From SB25 sp029560875 (GTDB taxonomy: Bacteria; Bacteroidota; Bacteroidia; Bacteroidales; Tenuifilaceae): a stretch of DNA of 64,000 bases. The notes under the pieces are model-generated. The model worked only from the letters and a program-made list of their open reading frames with translations. It was not told where the DNA came from and ran no database searches. A program made the position numbers and the translations under genes. The DNA lies in contig DAOOPM010000007.1 in assembly GCA_035388225.1 (NCBI GenBank), positions 97,439 to 161,438 of the forward strand. Direction: 5' to 3'. Position 1 is the stretch's first letter. Every line of letters begins with the position of its first letter. Positions 8,662-17,319 of the stretch are shown here, in pieces.

Positions 8662-11157
8662 ATGAACAAGATAGAGGAGGCATTATTAAAGATATTTACA
8701 AAGTATCGTATTGTTTTTTGGTACGATGAAAACGAGGAGTTGCGTGAGCAGTTTGATAAGATGGAACTGACTGGTATTGAAAAGATTATCGTAGTAAACA
8801 ACCCTTTTTATATCAAGCACCTAACCAGTAGAGAAAAGCCAAAGAGCAAATTTCTACTTTATTTTCCATACAAGAAACCCTCCAACACCGACAACTGGTT
8901 GCTAGATATAGAACTGGCTAATTACGTTTTTCAAACCAAGCAGGAAGCCTTGTATGCCCAAGAAATGGAACTCGATTTTGAGTACACAAATCTTATTAGT
9001 GAACATCTACTTTTCTTTAAAAATATTGAGCGTAGAGCAAAACTGAAAGAAATTTTGGGTAAGGATGACGACCACCATGCCATTCGTTATAAAATGTTGT
9101 CGGTGCTTTTCGATACCGATAATGTTAATTTGTCGTCATTTATTCAAATACATGCTACAGCCTTTAATGATGACAATTTGCGTTACGATAGAGAATTGGA
9201 ACGCTATGGTTTAAAATTATTTTATTGGAACGAGATTAATAGAAAATATGGTTATAAAAGCGAAAAACCATCCATATACGATTTTTTGATAGAAGTTTTT
9301 AATAGCAATTTCTGTATTGGAACTCAAAAGAGCATAACCAGAGAATCAAAGTTGTTGTTGAGTATGTGGAAAGATTCCATATCATACCAGCAATCGTACC
9401 GTAAACTTTCGGAAAGGATTGCTACTGACTTAAAGGTGGAGTCAAAGCTCAACGAGGTTAGTTTGGATGAAATTATTCAGGATGATATGTTTGAACTTAT
9501 CGACCGAAGAATTATTTCTGAATTGGCTAGCCTAATATGTAACGATGCCATATCCACAGAGAGGTTGAATCAGTTAGTAAAGCAACGAGAGAACAAGTAT
9601 TGGTATGGCGATTTTGAGAGTTTTTACGATTGTCTTCAAACAGCTATGCAAATGCTCGGTCAGATTAAAAAAACTGACAAATCAAAAATATCTTCATTTA
9701 GTGATGGAGTAAATATCTACGTTCAGCAACTTTTTAAAATAGATTACAACTATCGTAAGTATATATTCCATTACCGCAAAACCAAACAAAACAAGGTGCT
9801 ACAACCACTTACAGAAAAGGTGGAAAAAATATACTGCAACGATTGGTTACTAAATTATGGTAATTCATGGCAGCAGGTAATTAACTCTACCGATAAATGG
9901 TTAAATCAGCATAAAGTATCGCAACAAAGATTTTTCAACGACCATGTTAAGCCCATTGTATCGAAACAACAACGACTTTTTGTTATTGTTAGCGATGCCT
10001 TACGCTATGAGTGTGGCTGGGAATATCTTCGAAAAATTCAAACCGAAAAAAGATTTGAAGGGGAGTTGGAATATATGGTATCTACACTGCCATCATATAC
10101 CCAATTGGGCATGGCTGCATTGCTTCCTAATTCAAGTATTTCAATCCAGAATCAGAGCGATAGTGTGCTAATTGATGGTAACCAAACGATGGGAGTTCAA
10201 GGGCGTGCTAAAATTCTAGAACAATTATCGGGAGTTAGAGCAACTGCAATCAATGCCGAGGATTTTATGAAACTAAATACAGCTTCGGATGGTCGTGAGT
10301 TCGTTAAGAAATACGATTTAATTTACATATACCATAATCGTATCGATAAAATAGGCGATGATAAAACCTCAGAGGACAAAGTTTTTGACGCTGTTGAACA
10401 TGAGTTGGATTTTCTTATGGATATGATTAAGAAAATTGCCAATATGAATGGAAACAATATGTTTATCACAGCAGACCATGGTTTCCTATATCAAAATAAT
10501 GCACTTGATGAAAGCGATTTCTCAATTGGCAATGTTTCAGGCGATATTTGGAAAGAATCACGAAGATTCGTCATTGGAAAGAATCTAAAAGGAGATAGTA
10601 GTACCCTGCATTTCAATTCGGAACAGTTAAATTTAATAGGCGATGCCGAAGTTTTAATACCAAAGTCAATAAACAGAGTTAGAATAAAAGGCTCAGGTTC
10701 TCGATATGTTCATGGTGGTGCATCTCTTCAGGAAATTGTAATTCCTCTTATAAAAGTAACAAAAACACGTCAGGATACAACTAAGCAAGTGGATGTTGAT
10801 GTAATTAAATCAACTGATAAAATAACCACAAACATTTTGGCTGTATCTTTCCTTCAAACCGAATTGGTTAGCGAAAAGGTGTTACCTCGACAAATTCGCA
10901 GCGCTATTTATGCAGAAGATGGGGAAATTATAAGTGATGTTTTTAACTACTATTTTAATGTAATGGAGGGGATTGAAAGGATGCGTGAAGTAAAGCATCG
11001 ATTTCAGCTAAGTTCCAAGGCTAGTAGCAAGTACAAAAATCAGAGGGTTAAATTATTGATTGAAGAACCTGTAGAGGGGACAAGCAAATGGAAACAATAC
11101 AAGGAGTATACATATTCACTTAATATATCATTCACTAACGATTTTGACGATTACTAG
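8662..11157 (+). CDS. pglZ: BREX alkaline-phosphatase-superfamily protein PglZ (BrxZ)
   Basis: PglZ family protein, 831 residues, needed for BREX defence and methylation in characterised systems. The PglZ domain is marked by VIVSDALRYECG near residue 442 and by a later metal-site-like TADHGF in the same domain. It starts 18 nt after the AlbA_2 protein and ends 1 nt before the brxL start. Its length and position fit type-1-like BREX. No frameshift or missing segment is seen. Confidence 0.9.
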   Translation: MNKIEEALLKIFTKYRIVFWYDENEELREQFDKMELTGIEKIIVVNNPFYIKHLTSREKPKSKFLLYFPYKKPSNTDNWLLDIELANYVFQTKQEALYAQEMELDFEYTNLISEHLLFFKNIERRAKLKEILGKDDDHHAIRYKMLSVLFDTDNVNLSSFIQIHATAFNDDNLRYDRELERYGLKLFYWNEINRKYGYKSEKPSIYDFLIEVFNSNFCIGTQKSITRESKLLLSMWKDSISYQQSYRKLSERIATDLKVESKLNEVSLDEIIQDDMFELIDRRIISELASLICNDAISTERLNQLVKQRENKYWYGDFESFYDCLQTAMQMLGQIKKTDKSKISSFSDGVNIYVQQLFKIDYNYRKYIFHYRKTKQNKVLQPLTEKVEKIYCNDWLLNYGNSWQQVINSTDKWLNQHKVSQQRFFNDHVKPIVSKQQRLFVIVSDALRYECGWEYLRKIQTEKRFEGELEYMVSTLPSYTQLGMAALLPNSSISIQNQSDSVLIDGNQTMGVQGRAKILEQLSGVRATAINAEDFMKLNTASDGREFVKKYDLIYIYHNRIDKIGDDKTSEDKVFDAVEHELDFLMDMIKKIANMNGNNMFITADHGFLYQNNALDESDFSIGNVSGDIWKESRRFVIGKNLKGDSSTLHFNSEQLNLIGDAEVLIPKSINRVRIKGSGSRYVHGGASLQEIVIPLIKVTKTRQDTTKQVDVDVIKSTDKITTNILAVSFLQTELVSEKVLPRQIRSAIYAEDGEIISDVFNYYFNVMEGIERMREVKHRFQLSSKASSKYKNQRVKLLIEEPVEGTSKWKQYKEYTYSLNISFTNDFDDY

Positions 11158-11158
11158 T

Positions 11159-13180
11159 ATGAATGAATTAGATAAGAAAATTAATGAGCATTTTGCTGGC
11201 AAAGTTGTGCGAAAAGACTTAACTAAATTGGTTAAGGGAAATGCAATTGTACCAACCTATGTATTGGAGTACTTGTTGGGGCAATACTGTGCAACCGATG
11301 ATGAGGCCACTATTAATCAGGGGGTGGAAACAGTTAAAAATGTAATTGCAAAGCATTTCGTCCATAGAGATGAAGCTCAATTAATTAAGTCCACTATTCG
11401 TGATAAAAAATCACATCGAATTATTGATAAAGTATCAGTTCGATTAAACGATAAAAAGGACGTTTACGAAACATCCTTTGCTAATCTTGGATTAACGAGA
11501 GTTGTTATAAACGATAGCATTGTTAAACAACACCAGCGATTACTATCTGGTGGTGTTTGGTGTTTAATTACAATGGGCTACCAACCTTCTGAGGAGGGCG
11601 ATGCTTCTCCATGGATAATTGAGAGTTTGAAACCAATTCAGATTTCAAATGTTGATTTGAATGAGTATAAGGATATTCGAAAGCAATTTACCACAGATGA
11701 GTGGATTAATATGCTTATGCAATCCATAGGCTTGAATCCCGAGGAGTTTACTTTTCGTTCCAAACTCATACAACTTGCCCGCCTAATACCTTTTTGTGAA
11801 AATAATTATAATCTGATTGAACTTGGGCCTAAGGGTACTGGCAAAAGTCACATATTCTCCGAACTATCTCCACATGGAATATTAATTTCGGGAGGAGAGG
11901 TGTCCAAAGCCAAACTATTTGTGAATAACAGCACTGGCGAAATTGGCTTGGTTGGTTATTGGGACGTAGTTGCCTATGATGAGTTTGCTGGCAGAACTAA
12001 GAAAGCCGACCGTGGATTGGTTGATATAATGAAGAACTATATGGCGAATAAGTCATTTAGTAGAGGAACTGAAGTTTATGGGGCATCAGCATCAATGGTA
12101 TTCATTGGAAACACAGACCATCCTGTGCCATATATGCTAAAACATAGTAATTTGTTTGAAGCATTACCAAAGGATTATTACGATACTGCTTTCTTAGATA
12201 GGTTGCATTGTTACTTGGCTGGTTGGGAAGTTCAGAAATTGCGTAACGAGATGTTTACTGAAAATTACGGTTTTATTGTTGATTACCTAGCCGAAATTCT
12301 CAAGGAACTTCGTAAGGAAGATAGAATGAATGATTATACCCGTTACTTTAAACTGTCAGATAGTATTACGACCAGAGATAAGACGTCTATTGCAAAAACC
12401 TTTTCAGGTTATGTGAAGATTATATTCCCTAATGGTGAGTTTAACGAGGAAGAAGCAAGATTAATACTTGAGTTTGCCATTGAAAATAGAAAACGGGTTA
12501 AAGACCAACTACGCAAAATGGATGAAACCTTCGAGAGAGTCGATTTTTCGTATATTAATAATAGGCTTGGCAAGAAAACCTCTGTGCAAACTTTAGAATA
12601 TATTGAAAACAGAGAACTATTGGGGTTAGAATTTGAAGAGCCCGTTTCTGAAGAGGTAGTTATACCCCAAAGTATGGAGACCGCTCAGCATAGATTGGAT
12701 TTGGCTGAAGGACAAAAAATAATTCGAGACAATCAATCAGGTATTTCATACGATATGCTTTTTGGTGCATACCTAATTGGCGCAAAAGAAATTATATTAA
12801 CAGACCCTTATATCCGATTGCCATATCAAATACGAAATTTAATGGAATTTATGAAGTTGGTTTCAAGCAAAAAAGATAAACTGGAAGAAGTTAAGTTACA
12901 TTTGGTCACCAACAATAACGAAGAATACATAACCAACTCAAAAGAGGCGTTTAATAAAATAGCAGATTCGCTAGAGTCTTTAGGCATAACATTCACGTAT
13001 GAATTTATTGACAGCATACATGACCGTTCTATTGTGATGGATAATGGATGGAAAATCGTTTTGGGTCGAGGTCTTGATATTTACCAAAAAACTGATGGTT
13101 GGTTCGATATAGCAGAATATTCACAAGAAACGAGGTTGTGCAAGAGTTGCGAAGTTACTTATGTGAAAGTTTCTGATTAA
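11159..13180 (+). CDS. brxL: BREX AAA+ protein BrxL with MIT_C C-terminal domain
   Basis: Start chosen at ATG 11159, one base after the pglZ stop, which gives the usual BrxL beginning MNELDKKI; an upstream in-frame ATG at 11144 would overlap pglZ. The AAA+ core has Walker A GPKGTGKS near residue 224 and Walker B VVAYDEF near 270. From about residue 518 the protein does not look like a Lon protease domain. It carries HDRSIVMDNGW followed by GRGLDIYQ (about 620-642), which matches the MIT_C domain of human MITD1 (HDREIRFNNGW, GRGLDYF), a phospholipase-D-like fold. BrxL is a DNA-binding AAA+ component of BREX; what MIT_C adds is unknown. Confidence 0.87.
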   Translation: MNELDKKINEHFAGKVVRKDLTKLVKGNAIVPTYVLEYLLGQYCATDDEATINQGVETVKNVIAKHFVHRDEAQLIKSTIRDKKSHRIIDKVSVRLNDKKDVYETSFANLGLTRVVINDSIVKQHQRLLSGGVWCLITMGYQPSEEGDASPWIIESLKPIQISNVDLNEYKDIRKQFTTDEWINMLMQSIGLNPEEFTFRSKLIQLARLIPFCENNYNLIELGPKGTGKSHIFSELSPHGILISGGEVSKAKLFVNNSTGEIGLVGYWDVVAYDEFAGRTKKADRGLVDIMKNYMANKSFSRGTEVYGASASMVFIGNTDHPVPYMLKHSNLFEALPKDYYDTAFLDRLHCYLAGWEVQKLRNEMFTENYGFIVDYLAEILKELRKEDRMNDYTRYFKLSDSITTRDKTSIAKTFSGYVKIIFPNGEFNEEEARLILEFAIENRKRVKDQLRKMDETFERVDFSYINNRLGKKTSVQTLEYIENRELLGLEFEEPVSEEVVIPQSMETAQHRLDLAEGQKIIRDNQSGISYDMLFGAYLIGAKEIILTDPYIRLPYQIRNLMEFMKLVSSKKDKLEEVKLHLVTNNNEEYITNSKEAFNKIADSLESLGITFTYEFIDSIHDRSIVMDNGWKIVLGRGLDIYQKTDGWFDIAEYSQETRLCKSCEVTYVKVSD

Positions 13181-13218
13181 TAATTGGAGTAATCTCTGGA
13201 TTCTTTTGCTTTTTCAAA

Positions 13219-13929
13219 ATGAAAGATAAGTATACAGGTGATATAGGTGACTTCACTAAAATTCTTTTGTTAAAAAAGATTGCTTTAATAAATGGAGTTC
13301 GTCTAGGAATAAACTGGTATTTCAATGCCAAAGAATATGCATATGAGAAAAAACAATGCGATGGTAAACATACAAATTTTTTGTTAAGCCAATCTCAATT
13401 GAAAAATACCGATGAGAGGCTGTTCTATTCACTATTAGATATTATTAAAAAAGAACAACGGGATGTAGAGAAACTTCATGGACTAATTCCTAATGGGAAT
13501 GTCCTTTTTTATAAAAAACAAGTCCCTTATAGAAAGACTAGAGAAAGTTGGGTTCGAGAATCTATAATTGATTTAAACAATTCTAACTTAATTTTTCTTG
13601 ACCCAGATAATGGTATTGCTTATAGTGATAGGACTGGCAACGTAAAGCACGTATTTCATGCAGATATTATAACTTATTATGATGAAAAAAAGTCATTAAT
13701 TATTTATAATCATAAAGACAGATATAATGAAGAAAAATATAAAAGTAAAATTAATGCTATAATAGAAAAACTAAGTCCTCAGCCTAATATTTACGTGTTA
13801 AGAACAAGGCTTTATTCGGTAAGAGATTATATTTTTATTATTAGACCAGAAAGTGTTCCAATAACACACAAAACTATCGATGATATTTGCTTAAAGTATC
13901 CTAATGTATTTGAAGCATATGACCTTTAG
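13219..13929 (+). CDS. Hypothetical protein with FLDPDNG motif
   Basis: A 236-residue protein beginning MKDKYTGDIGDFTKILLL, with NLIFLDPDNGIA in the middle and LIIYNHKDR after it. Proteins with this N-terminus and DPDNG signature occur as hypothetical genes near defence loci and resemble Rossmann-type methyltransferase relatives such as three-Cys-motif partner proteins; this resemblance is from memory and weak. The gene lies 38 nt after brxL on the same strand, so it may be read through from BREX. It is more AT-rich than brxL, so it could also be a separate later arrival. Confidence 0.6.
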   Translation: MKDKYTGDIGDFTKILLLKKIALINGVRLGINWYFNAKEYAYEKKQCDGKHTNFLLSQSQLKNTDERLFYSLLDIIKKEQRDVEKLHGLIPNGNVLFYKKQVPYRKTRESWVRESIIDLNNSNLIFLDPDNGIAYSDRTGNVKHVFHADIITYYDEKKSLIIYNHKDRYNEEKYKSKINAIIEKLSPQPNIYVLRTRLYSVRDYIFIIRPESVPITHKTIDDICLKYPNVFEAYDL

Positions 13930-14065
13930 ACGAAGTTATTCAAGAAGTTAGTTTAGTGAAAAAAAATCCTCAGGATATTATTTCAACCAAGGCGTTGAGT
14001 TATTGAAAAATTTAAAAGTCGGTTTTGATTTCGTGATTTTATATTAAATATTTAAAATCAAGATT

Positions 14066-15271
14066 TTATTGCAAATACTCTAATAGCCTACAGTCTTTAC
14101 CATAACAATCTATTTTGTAGTTGCAATTTACTAGTGCAACTGAACAAAATAGTTCAGAATTTTGATTACATGATTTAGGAAAGTTGTTTTTCTCTGTCTT
14201 TTTCAAAAACCCTATTGGACAAATGTCGCAGTTGTTACTTTCGCACATTCTCGGAACAAAATCGAAAGTAATGTCGAATTGTTCAGGATAGCAACCCTTT
14301 AATTCGACTCTGTGATTGTTGAAATAATCCCTAAGGATTTTATTTAAACCTATATTGGAATGTTCATACTCAGTGTTTTTTAAAATACACTGCCGAAAAC
14401 GTGAATTATTGTTCCAAACATCGCCAGGCAATTCAAGTTGTTCTAATGACTCTAATGAGAATAATCGTTCAGTATCTATGGTCTGCAATCCATGCTTATT
14501 TAGTGATGCACGGAGTAGTTCCTTAAACTCTGGTGACTTTAAAAAATCTCGCAAACTACACCAAGCCCTTTTTTGTGAGTATGTTTTTTCCTTTCGAAAT
14601 ACCTGATATTCTTCTTCAAAATTCTGCTCTGAACTCAATATCTGCAAAACTCCATCAGTATGCTTCTTTGCTTTGTTTAGATTCTTATCGAAATCTAGCA
14701 ATTCTTCTTTTGTGGGTTGTCCAACCTCATAGTATGTTATAAGATAAAGACAGAAAAGAATACGAGAGATATAGTCGTCTGTGTTTTGGTGCTTTTTGTA
14801 GCACTCAAATATGAATTTAGTTATAGAGAAATCGTAACTACTTAGAAAATCCAATGAGTAAAGAATTGAAAAGTAGTCAGAGGGGTAGTATCGAGACGAA
14901 AACGTTGCAACCTCATCATCTTTCATACCATATCTATTTAGAATTTCATTTTTACTGGATTTTGCAATGCTCGTGAAAGTATATCCATCTCCGTTTTTAA
15001 CAATGAATTTTGTAGGGTTTTTCGGATTAAGCAAATTCAAATCCTTTTCCTCTTTTATAGTGTCAGCAAGTTCAGAGAAAATAAACCCACCTACATCCCA
15101 AATTTTCTCGAATGCCATTTGCCTATCTGTGATATAGCATAGCCAATGTGTCAGCAGTTTTACATCTTCTGATAAATCTTTCCTATAGTAGTTTATTAAA
15201 TTGTAGTTTGACACAGAATGCCATCGAACTTCATCGTAAAAGGAAATTATTCTGAAAATTGATTTAAGCAT
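14066..15271 (-). CDS. Unrecognised protein with C-terminal eight-cysteine cluster
   Basis: A 401-residue protein that I do not recognise. The first 340 residues look helical and carry no familiar motif. The last 59 residues hold eight cysteines at about 343, 348, 351, 368, 376, 383, 389 and 394 (spacing C-x4-C-x2-C-x16-C-x7-C-x6-C-x5-C-x4-C), which suggests zinc or iron-sulfur binding. It follows the 361-residue gene at 15330-16415 by 58 nt on the same strand and is probably co-transcribed. The pair faces the kinase operon across a short divergent region. Confidence 0.6.
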   Translation of the reverse strand: MLKSIFRIISFYDEVRWHSVSNYNLINYYRKDLSEDVKLLTHWLCYITDRQMAFEKIWDVGGFIFSELADTIKEEKDLNLLNPKNPTKFIVKNGDGYTFTSIAKSSKNEILNRYGMKDDEVATFSSRYYPSDYFSILYSLDFLSSYDFSITKFIFECYKKHQNTDDYISRILFCLYLITYYEVGQPTKEELLDFDKNLNKAKKHTDGVLQILSSEQNFEEEYQVFRKEKTYSQKRAWCSLRDFLKSPEFKELLRASLNKHGLQTIDTERLFSLESLEQLELPGDVWNNNSRFRQCILKNTEYEHSNIGLNKILRDYFNNHRVELKGCYPEQFDITFDFVPRMCESNNCDICPIGFLKKTEKNNFPKSCNQNSELFCSVALVNCNYKIDCYGKDCRLLEYLQ

Positions 15272-15329
15272 AGCAAAGTAGTTTAAAGTAAACCTAGGTT
15301 AACGCAAAGAAACTTTTGCAATTGAAATT

Positions 15330-16415
15330 TTACATGGTTTTACATTTAATAAATGCAGGTTTTTTATCGAAAACCACCAACTGTCTATCCAGTAATATTT
15401 TTTTTCGTTCTCTTCTTTCACCCCAAATAAAATAGTTTTTGGCAAGGTGTAAATCGATATGACGCAAGAACTCATTACGAATCTTGGATATCTTCTCGCT
15501 CATTGAACTGCTATATGCTTTTGATAAGTCTGCAACACTATATACAACATCAAACCAAGAGTTTCTCTTTGAAAGTTCAGTATAGATTTTCAATATTTCG
15601 TCATGGTAGTCGTGAAAATCAGAACAAAATATACCCTCTGGGTGGTTAAGGAATAAAAAGTATACAGTTTTTTGCAAGGGAGTTAGTTCAATTCTAATAT
15701 TATTGTAGTCTGGAAGATATATTTGATACTCAGAATCGATATATAAACGACTTATTGCTCTTTTACCAGATTCTTTTATGATTCTTTGATTCATGATTTC
15801 CATAAAGAATTTGAATGCATCGGGAATGTCCAGTTCTTTTATTTTGGAAATCACCTCATCACTAATTTTTTCAATTTGTTCATTAAAGTCATCTTCCTTT
15901 TGCTCCTTTTCTGTTCTATCAACACTCCCCGTTCTGAACATAACAACATTATCAAAACGTTTAACTCTTAGATTTTCCAAATAGTCATGTACCAATTTTG
16001 GAATCGAGCCACTGAGGAAATCCTCATCAATACGGAGTATATGTTTTTTCTTTTCACTATCAATAAAAACCAAACAGGGGAGTTCAGCATCTTTTATACC
16101 AAGAGTTTTTGCAATAAATTTACATTGCTCGGAAGGTTCAATGCCGTATAATTTCAATAGTTCATTCTCAATAAAAGGGTAGTTATAGTTCAAATAGTTC
16201 CTAAATTCAGGTGATAATGATTCAGTTTGGATATTCAGCTCTGGAACAAAAATGAAATCAATATGTAGTCTTTTGAGTTGTTTTCTAATCTCACATAAAT
16301 TATCCCTGATAATATCTTCGGTTTTCTGACAGTTCTTTGCATTCAGAAAAATTATCTTTTCTGTACCAAGCAAAGATATTGCCCTATTGCCACTATGTGT
16401 TGAATAATCGTTCAT
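15330..16415 (-). CDS. Unrecognised protein, partner of cysteine-cluster protein
   Basis: A 361-residue protein without a domain I can name. It has an N-terminal alpha/beta-looking part (EKIIFLNAKN, FIFVPELN) and, near residue 230, LTPLQKTVYFLFLNHPEGI, a short motif I associate with hypothetical proteins of Bacteroides relatives. No signal peptide or membrane segment is seen, so it should be cytoplasmic. It is the first gene of a minus-strand pair and is divergent from the 243-residue and kinase genes, with 170 bp between the two starts that include a 14-bp palindrome. Confidence 0.55.
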   Translation of the reverse strand: MNDYSTHSGNRAISLLGTEKIIFLNAKNCQKTEDIIRDNLCEIRKQLKRLHIDFIFVPELNIQTESLSPEFRNYLNYNYPFIENELLKLYGIEPSEQCKFIAKTLGIKDAELPCLVFIDSEKKKHILRIDEDFLSGSIPKLVHDYLENLRVKRFDNVVMFRTGSVDRTEKEQKEDDFNEQIEKISDEVISKIKELDIPDAFKFFMEIMNQRIIKESGKRAISRLYIDSEYQIYLPDYNNIRIELTPLQKTVYFLFLNHPEGIFCSDFHDYHDEILKIYTELSKRNSWFDVVYSVADLSKAYSSSMSEKISKIRNEFLRHIDLHLAKNYFIWGERRERKKILLDRQLVVFDKKPAFIKCKTM

Positions 16416-16518
16416 TGCAATGTCTTTTTCAACTTAAATATACTCAAAAAAAATTTTGTAATTTATGAAACGAACTGTATTAGAAAAGAAATAACTATTT
16501 AACGATTAAGATAAATTA

Positions 16519-16532
16519 CTGCAAGCTTGCAG
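16519..16532. promoter_or_regulatory. 14-bp perfect palindrome in divergent region
   Basis: CTGCAAGCTTGCAG is a perfect palindrome in the 170-bp region between two divergent transcription units (starts at 16415 and 16586). Its position suits an operator that controls one or both units; a dimeric regulator is not identified nearby. Confidence 0.4.
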
Positions 16533-16585
16533 AAAAATACTCTGCACTCATAATCAATATATTTTTACATAAAAATGATTTAGCC

Positions 16586-17317
16586 ATGAAAGATGAGAAT
16601 TATAATATTGTATGGCTCAGCTACACAGCCGATTCAATGTATGGTATAAAATTTAGGGCACAAAAGGACTTCTCGCTCCCTTGGATTATTTCAAATTCTG
16701 ATGAGTCAGAGAATCAATTAAAAGCTTTACCAGAATACCAACTGTTAGTAGGCATTCTTCTTGGATATTCACCCAATAGAATGGATGAAAACCTTGATAA
16801 GCCGATGGTAATGTTAGCACTTGAATATTTAGCTAAATTCTTTAAATTTAAATCATTTGAGTCCTTTCTTCTCGATTCTTCCTGCCTTATTGGTGCTGAT
16901 TATGGTTATACTGCGAAAATGAAGTCTCTTTTATTAAGCTCATTCCTATTGAAGGATAGCAGTAAGATTAAATCTGACCTTATAATTGCAATTTGGTGTC
17001 ACCTAGATACTATACCTGAGCATGATTTCGACTTAGCCTATTTTAATACCATTTACACTACATTGACTGAAGTTGATTTTTTTGAAATAAAAGAAGAAGC
17101 TATTCCCATTATGATAATATCTGATTTTCTAGTTTGTAAGTTTCTCAAGAGAAAAAGTGCAACAGGTAATTCATTTGAGACGGTTGTTGCTCTAATGGAA
17201 GGTAATAGCGATTTTATTGAGGGTTTACATCAAATTCGGGACGAATTGGTAACATCTCCAATAGTTGCGGTTAACTTTATGATATCCTACTTCATTGAAT
17301 TTAGTAAAAATAAATAG
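16586..17317 (+). CDS. Unrecognised protein upstream of FHA kinase
   Basis: A 243-residue soluble protein with no motif I recognise; it looks helical, with no signal peptide or membrane helix. It ends 2 nt before the start of the kinase-TPR-FHA gene, so the two are almost certainly co-translated and probably act together, for example as substrate, sensor or inhibitor of the kinase. It reads away from the 361/401-residue gene pair, with which it may share control. The function is unknown. Confidence 0.6.
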   Translation: MKDENYNIVWLSYTADSMYGIKFRAQKDFSLPWIISNSDESENQLKALPEYQLLVGILLGYSPNRMDENLDKPMVMLALEYLAKFFKFKSFESFLLDSSCLIGADYGYTAKMKSLLLSSFLLKDSSKIKSDLIIAIWCHLDTIPEHDFDLAYFNTIYTTLTEVDFFEIKEEAIPIMIISDFLVCKFLKRKSATGNSFETVVALMEGNSDFIEGLHQIRDELVTSPIVAVNFMISYFIEFSKNK

Positions 17318-17319
17318 CC

